From Bacillota bacterium (lineage in GTDB: Bacteria > Bacillota > Dethiobacteria > DTU022): a stretch of 56,130 bases of DNA. Location of the stretch: contig JAWSUE010000015.1 of the NCBI GenBank assembly GCA_033549065.1, forward strand, positions 1 through 56,130, written 5' to 3'. Shown here one piece after another: positions 52,647 to 56,130 of this stretch (position 1 is its first letter; every line of letters begins with the position of its first letter). Made by a program: the position numbers and the translations under genes. The notes beneath the pieces are model-generated. The model was not told where the DNA came from. It did not search any database and saw only the letters and a program-made list of their open reading frames with translations.

Positions 52647-53410
52647 TGCTCTACCCCCTTACCCAGGTAGACCTCAATAACCTTGGGATCTGTTAGTACT
52701 TTATCGGGTGTGCCTTCCGAAATGATGTTACCTAAATCCATTGCATATACATAGTCTGCAAAAGGAGCTGCAATATCAATCCGGTGCTCAACGACCAGGA
52801 AGGTAAGGTTTTCCTTTTCTTTCAACTCTGCCACATGCGAAAGGATTTCATGAGCTGATGCCGGGTCTACACCACCGATTGGCTCATCCAGGGCAATTAA
52901 TTTAGCTCCGGAAGCAAGCCCTTTTGCTACTTCAAGAAGTTTAAGCTGTGCGGCACCAAGAGCGCCGCTCGGCAGATTCCAATACTTGTCCAACCCAACC
53001 TTGGAAAGCACTTCCATCGCCCATAAAATATTTTTTTCTTCCTCTTCAACCCAACTGCGTTTTGAAGGAGCTCTAAAGGGAGCTTCACCGGAATTTCTGA
53101 TAGTTCCGAGTATATTATCAAGGACTGTCAAGCCGATAAAAGGCAGTGGGATCTGAAAACTTCTGACAAATCCTACCTTGTAGATTTCATGAGGTTTCCA
53201 CCCGGTAATATCGATATCACCAAAAAGCACCCTGCCTGATGTTGGTTTCAGGATACCGGTGCAGCAGTTGATTAGTGTGGTTTTTCCACAACCATTCGGG
53301 CCAATCAACATGGTGAACGTATTTTCTTTAACAACGATATTTACATTATTAACTGCTACTAACCCTTCAAACGCTTTTGTAACATTTTCTGTAACCAGCA
53401 TGTTACTCAC
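52640..53410 (-). CDS. livG: ABC transporter ATPase, LivG-like, with unusual signature motif
   Basis: 256 aa: Walker A GPNGCGKTTLINC, Walker B LIALDEPIGGVDP, His switch VVEHRID. The usual LSYGQQ-type signature is replaced by SGALGAAQLKLLEVAKGL, a divergence from the family consensus. The start is probably GTG at 53410, 7 nt after GGTGG; the ATG three codons later is an alternative. It follows the binding protein gene after a stable stem-loop. Confidence 0.9.
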   Translation of the reverse strand: MSNMLVTENVTKAFEGLVAVNNVNIVVKENTFTMLIGPNGCGKTTLINCCTGILKPTSGRVLFGDIDITGWKPHEIYKVGFVRSFQIPLPFIGLTVLDNILGTIRNSGEAPFRAPSKRSWVEEEEKNILWAMEVLSKVGLDKYWNLPSGALGAAQLKLLEVAKGLASGAKLIALDEPIGGVDPASAHEILSHVAELKEKENLTFLVVEHRIDIAAPFADYVYAMDLGNIISEGTPDKVLTDPKVIEVYLGKGVEQC

Positions 53411-53428
53411 TAGCTCACCACCTTAAAT

Positions 53429-53454
53429 GGGGGCCGGAGCATACCCCGACCCCC
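53429..53454 (-). terminator. stem-loop between the binding protein and transporter genes
   Basis: Very GC-rich minus-strand hairpin GGGGGTCGGGG / CTCCGGCCCCC with a four-base loop and no T-run. This kind of element commonly protects or separates the abundant binding-protein mRNA from the membrane-component genes. Confidence 0.65.
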
Positions 53455-53481
53455 GTTTGTTTATTTCAGATTATCAACAAT

Positions 53482-54756
53482 CTAGTAGACAGGAGTTTCC
53501 CAGACGATTTCTCTTGTCAGACCATCGAAATAGCCCGGAATGAACCATTCGAAGTTCTCATCAAGCATTACATAGTTGTAATCAGCAAATGCGCGATCAC
53601 CGTATTCATTCAATTCGATATATCCGCTTGCGCCGTATACTGCTGTCCATTCTTTCGTAACGTCAGGGAATATTTCTCTGACTGCTTCAGAGTCGTATCC
53701 AACCTGGTCGATACACATTGCCAGTACCCATACGATATCATAGGTGTTGTATGAGTAAGCATCAGTTTCACGTCCCAATTTTTCCTGGATGTGATCCCTG
53801 ACACGATCGAAGTTTGACTCAACTGTCAGTTCTGCAGGCTTGTTCATGGAGTTGATGAACTTAACATCGCGTGCAAACTCTGGTGCACCCTGAGTCTGGA
53901 GAAGAGCTTCGGAAAAAGCAGTTCCGTCACTGCCGATCCAGTAAATTTCCCGTAACTGCGGATATTTTGCTGCTTCAAGCATGAAAGGTACTACTTCTTC
54001 AAACCCGATTACGTTAAAGCCTATTTTTTCTAGAGGTACTCCCGATGCTACGGCTTCGGACACATAACCATCAAGAAGAGCAGCTTCAGAAGTAAAAGCT
54101 TCCTGTAGCACGTCATAACCAAGTTTATTGCTGTCTACAGCGATTCCCAGTTCTCTTGCTGATGCTTCTGCAGCAGCCTGTAGGCCATCACCCCAGGTAT
54201 CTGTGCGCCAACCGAAGATTAAGTGCTCCACACCGGCAGCCTGGGCTGCAGCTGCAATAGCCGGGCCCTGCACTTCATCAGTGGTGCAGAAACGGAATAA
54301 CCAGTCATCGGCAATAGAGAGCGCCGGTGATGTTGAAGAAGGTGAAACATAAAGGATCTGGTTTGCGTTAGCGAAAGCTAAGCACTCCTGGGCAACACCA
54401 CTGGCCTGAGGACCAGCGAAGAAATGAACACCTTCACCATACCAACTCTGCATTTTACGCAGACCAACCGGACCTTCTGTTGCGGTATCGTCAATCTCTA
54501 ACCGCAAACGCCAGTCCCTGCCTTCAGCTTCCAGCCAAGCATTGATGTCTTCAGCAGCCAGTCTTGCAACTTCAGCGCTGTTTTCACCAAATGTGCTTAA
54601 CACACCGGTTAGCGGGAATATACCGACGATAGTATGAGTAGTAAGATCTCCACTCGGTTCACCATCATCACCGCTGTCACTCGGTCCGCCACAACCGGCT
54701 ATCATCGCAGCGGCAAAAAGAACTAAAACTAGCAGTACAAAATACTTACTCTTCAA
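53482..54756 (-). CDS. ABC transporter substrate-binding lipoprotein, LivJ/amide-binding-like
   Basis: 424 aa. The signal peptide ends in the lipobox IAGC (Cys22), followed by a Gly/Ser/Asp-rich tether. The type I periplasmic binding fold contains IVGIFPLTGVLSTFGENSAEVARLAAEDIN, FAGPQASGVAQ and YVSPSSTSPALS. It captures the solute outside the cell; the ligand is not predictable. The start is TTG, 8 nt after GGGGG. It is first in the operon, about 210 nt downstream of the promoter. Confidence 0.92.
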   Translation of the reverse strand: MKSKYFVLLVLVLFAAAMIAGCGGPSDSGDDGEPSGDLTTHTIVGIFPLTGVLSTFGENSAEVARLAAEDINAWLEAEGRDWRLRLEIDDTATEGPVGLRKMQSWYGEGVHFFAGPQASGVAQECLAFANANQILYVSPSSTSPALSIADDWLFRFCTTDEVQGPAIAAAAQAAGVEHLIFGWRTDTWGDGLQAAAEASARELGIAVDSNKLGYDVLQEAFTSEAALLDGYVSEAVASGVPLEKIGFNVIGFEEVVPFMLEAAKYPQLREIYWIGSDGTAFSEALLQTQGAPEFARDVKFINSMNKPAELTVESNFDRVRDHIQEKLGRETDAYSYNTYDIVWVLAMCIDQVGYDSEAVREIFPDVTKEWTAVYGASGYIELNEYGDRAFADYNYVMLDENFEWFIPGYFDGLTREIVWETPVY

Positions 54757-54971
54757 TTTTCAAACCCCCTTAATAAATTATTAACCTTAATAAAACAAAA
54801 TAATGCCCGAATTAGTGATAATTGATGTTGCTTAAGGCTGTTCCATATATTGAAGTTTAGCTCCCCACCCCCTTAACATCTAAACATGCTGCCCAATAAC
54901 ATCCATTTCAGAGATATTTTGTTGCAGAGAACTTATTTGGGTAAAATTGCCACTTAGAAAGATGATAATAA

Positions 54972-55001
54972 ATTATAATAGTAAACCGCACCTGATGTCA
55001 A
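54972..55001 (-). promoter_or_regulatory. sigma-A promoter of the ABC transporter operon
   Basis: Minus strand TTGACA, 18 nt spacer, TATAAT. The start is predicted near 54965, leaving a leader of about 210 nt (54757-54965) in which I recognise no known riboswitch. Confidence 0.82.
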
Positions 55002-55035
55002 CCAAAAATAAGGTTTTTTTAGAATTTATCGGCAT

Positions 55036-55686
55036 TTAATGGATTAAAGAGTTCAAAAACCGATAGAACATCAAAATACTAAATATAATCAGAACTATGC
55101 CGACGAAATAATCAAAATAGCTTTCTATCCTGCCTAATTTATGGAAAGGAACGAAAGGTGATAGAAAGCTTACACCACCAAGGAAAAATACTGTAGCTGT
55201 AACGCAACCGGTTGCAAATAAGATAGATTCACTAGTTCCGGATAAAATCCCTGTTGTAATCAGAGCTCCAAAAGTACTTGACCAGAATATGATTGTCATC
55301 GGATTGAGGGCAGTTAGTTTTAAGCCGTAGGTCAAGCTGGATCCTCCTCTATTCTGTTCGTTTATACGATCAGAATTTATGATTTCCTTGTTTTTTCCTG
55401 TGTTTCGACTCCCCGCAGCTCTTCGGAAATATTTAATAGCAAAATAAGCCAGGGCAGATGCTCCGATAGCAAGCACTGCACTGTTTAAAGCTTTAATCTG
55501 CAGAAGAAGCACTATACCGGTAAAGGATAAACCAATGTAACATGCATCTATAATAGCCGCTCCTAAAACCATTTTAAAAGCTTCCCTGCTGTTTTCGGTG
55601 ATCGCTTTATGCAGTACTGCAAAAAAAACCGGTCCCAACGATAGCTGTAAAGTCATTCCCAGCAAAAATCCTTTTATGTAGCTCAT
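55036..55686 (-). CDS. LysE-family amino-acid exporter
   Basis: 216 aa with six membrane helices. It begins GFLLGMTLQLSLGPVFFAVLHKAI and has GLKLTALNPMTIIFWSSTFG, the LysE/RhtB signature with the NP motif. It probably exports an amino acid or a thiol. GAGG lies 8 nt before the ATG. It is a single-gene unit next to the rRNA operon. Confidence 0.9.
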   Translation of the reverse strand: MSYIKGFLLGMTLQLSLGPVFFAVLHKAITENSREAFKMVLGAAIIDACYIGLSFTGIVLLLQIKALNSAVLAIGASALAYFAIKYFRRAAGSRNTGKNKEIINSDRINEQNRGGSSLTYGLKLTALNPMTIIFWSSTFGALITTGILSGTSESILFATGCVTATVFFLGGVSFLSPFVPFHKLGRIESYFDYFVGIVLIIFSILMFYRFLNSLIH

Positions 55687-55772
55687 ATAGTAAGCCTCAT
55701 TTTAAACATTTATATTAATGAAGATATTTTATTGTTATCAGTATCACTTGTCTACCAATTATTTAAATACAA

Positions 55773-55813
55773 TAAGTGTACGAAAAGTGGACAGGCTTTA
55801 AAACGTACACTTA
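55773..55813. repeat. inverted repeat between lysE-like gene and 5S rRNA
   Basis: Perfect 10-bp arms TAAGTGTACG / CGTACACTTA separated by 21 nt. No T-run or gene. It could be an operator for the LysE-like gene, or a remnant of a mobile element end. Confidence 0.5.
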
Positions 55814-55839
55814 ATTTATTGGGGTGGGTGGATATAAGC

Positions 55840-55866
55840 AGGCCTCCCTGTGTTCGAGGGAGGCCT
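55840..55866 (-). terminator. probable rRNA operon terminator
   Basis: Perfect 10-bp stem AGGCCTCCCT / AGGGAGGCCT with a 7-nt loop, about 15 nt past the 5S 3' end. The following sequence is only weakly T-rich. Confidence 0.75.
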
Positions 55867-55881
55867 TTGGTGAAAATATTT

Positions 55882-55997
55882 CCTGGCGGGGACCTACTCT
55901 CCCGGGGGCTTGCGCCCCGAGTACCATCGGCGCTGGAGGGCTTAACTGCCGTGTTCGGGATGGGAACGGGTGTTGCCCCTCCGCGATGCCCACCAGA
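55882..55997 (-). rRNA. rrf: 5S ribosomal RNA
   Basis: On the minus strand: TCTGGTGGGCATCGCGGAGG at the 5' end, CCCGTTCCCATCCCGAACACGG (loop B/C region), GTTAAGCCCTCCAGCGCCGATGGTACT, and CCCGGGAGAGTAGGTCCCCGCCAGGA closing helix I. About 116 nt, normal length. It is transcribed leftwards, so 23S should lie beyond the right edge. Confidence 0.95.
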
Positions 55998-56130
55998 AAG
56001 CTGGAGGTCAGAGGTCAGAAGTCGGTGTGCCCGATAAAGATTTTTCATCCTTTTTTCTCTGGCACTCTGATATCTGACCGCTATTCCTTCAAAACTGCAT
56101 AGTGGCTCTTTTTAGATTTCGGAACAAGTC

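Noticed and set aside
55732-56102. Open reading frames of about 60-100 codons on both strands near the right edge
   Set aside because: They lie across the 5S rRNA gene and its flanks; the sequence is rRNA, not coding.

Overview
The window looks like a chromosomal segment of an anaerobic Bacillota, probably class Clostridia. The evidence is the gene orders alaS-ireB-ruvX-DUF1292-mltG and yebC-ruvCAB-queA-tgt-yajC, strong AAGGAGG-type ribosome binding sites with frequent TTG and GTG starts, a preQ1-I riboswitch before queT, sigma-A promoters with TTGACA/TATAAT boxes, and a type IV pilus machine whose secretin-like protein has no outer-membrane pore. No rank below class can be supported from this sequence alone.

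Region 1 (1-15.9 kb, all on the minus strand) is a complete type IV pilus locus. Minor pilins (one fused to a beta-propeller) come first. They are followed by a PilP-like protein, a pore-less secretin-like protein, PilT, PilC, PilM, PilN, PilO and PilB. Next come a sigma factor whose region 4 has been replaced by the soluble part of a PilO, a normal paralogous sigma factor, and a major prepilin cut by the window edge. Three c-di-GMP-I (GEMM-I) riboswitches sit in front of the minor pilin set, the intact sigma factor and the prepilin.

Region 2 (16-22.9 kb, mostly plus strand) is metabolic. It has an isopropylmalate-dehydrogenase-like enzyme, a PhzF-like isomerase, and an operon of acyl-CoA dehydrogenase, two thiolase-fold proteins lacking the catalytic Cys and His, and two DUF35 zinc-ribbon/OB partners, closed by a clear terminator.

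Region 3 (23-30.2 kb, minus strand) is a second c-di-GMP-linked island. It has a BTAD-type regulator with a degenerate GGDEF-like C-terminus, two related small proteins, a receiver-domain protein with a long acidic linker and a C-terminal membrane anchor (riboswitch 4 in genome order), a secreted transglutaminase (riboswitch 5), and a receiver-acidic linker-type I signal peptidase fusion.

Region 4 (30.3-43.6 kb, minus strand) is housekeeping: mltG, a frameshifted DUF1292 gene, ruvX, ireB, alaS, yigZ, rarA, yajC, tgt, queA, ruvBAC, yebC and queT with its preQ1-I riboswitch. Region 5 (43.6-49.6 kb) is a LysR regulator divergent from a selenium/sulfur-handling operon (YedE, TusA-like, DUF3343, cysteine-desulfurase-like, YedF), followed by a DMT exporter. 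Region 6 (49.7-56.1 kb, minus strand) is a five-gene branched-chain amino-acid-type ABC transporter, a LysE-family exporter, and the 5S rRNA at the end of an rRNA operon that lies beyond the right edge.

The most striking content is the c-di-GMP circuit. Five GEMM-I aptamers occur within 28 kb, one controlling a sigma factor. Next to that gene is a sigma factor/PilO chimera that could couple pilus assembly to transcription. The fusion itself can be read in the sequence; its role is inference.
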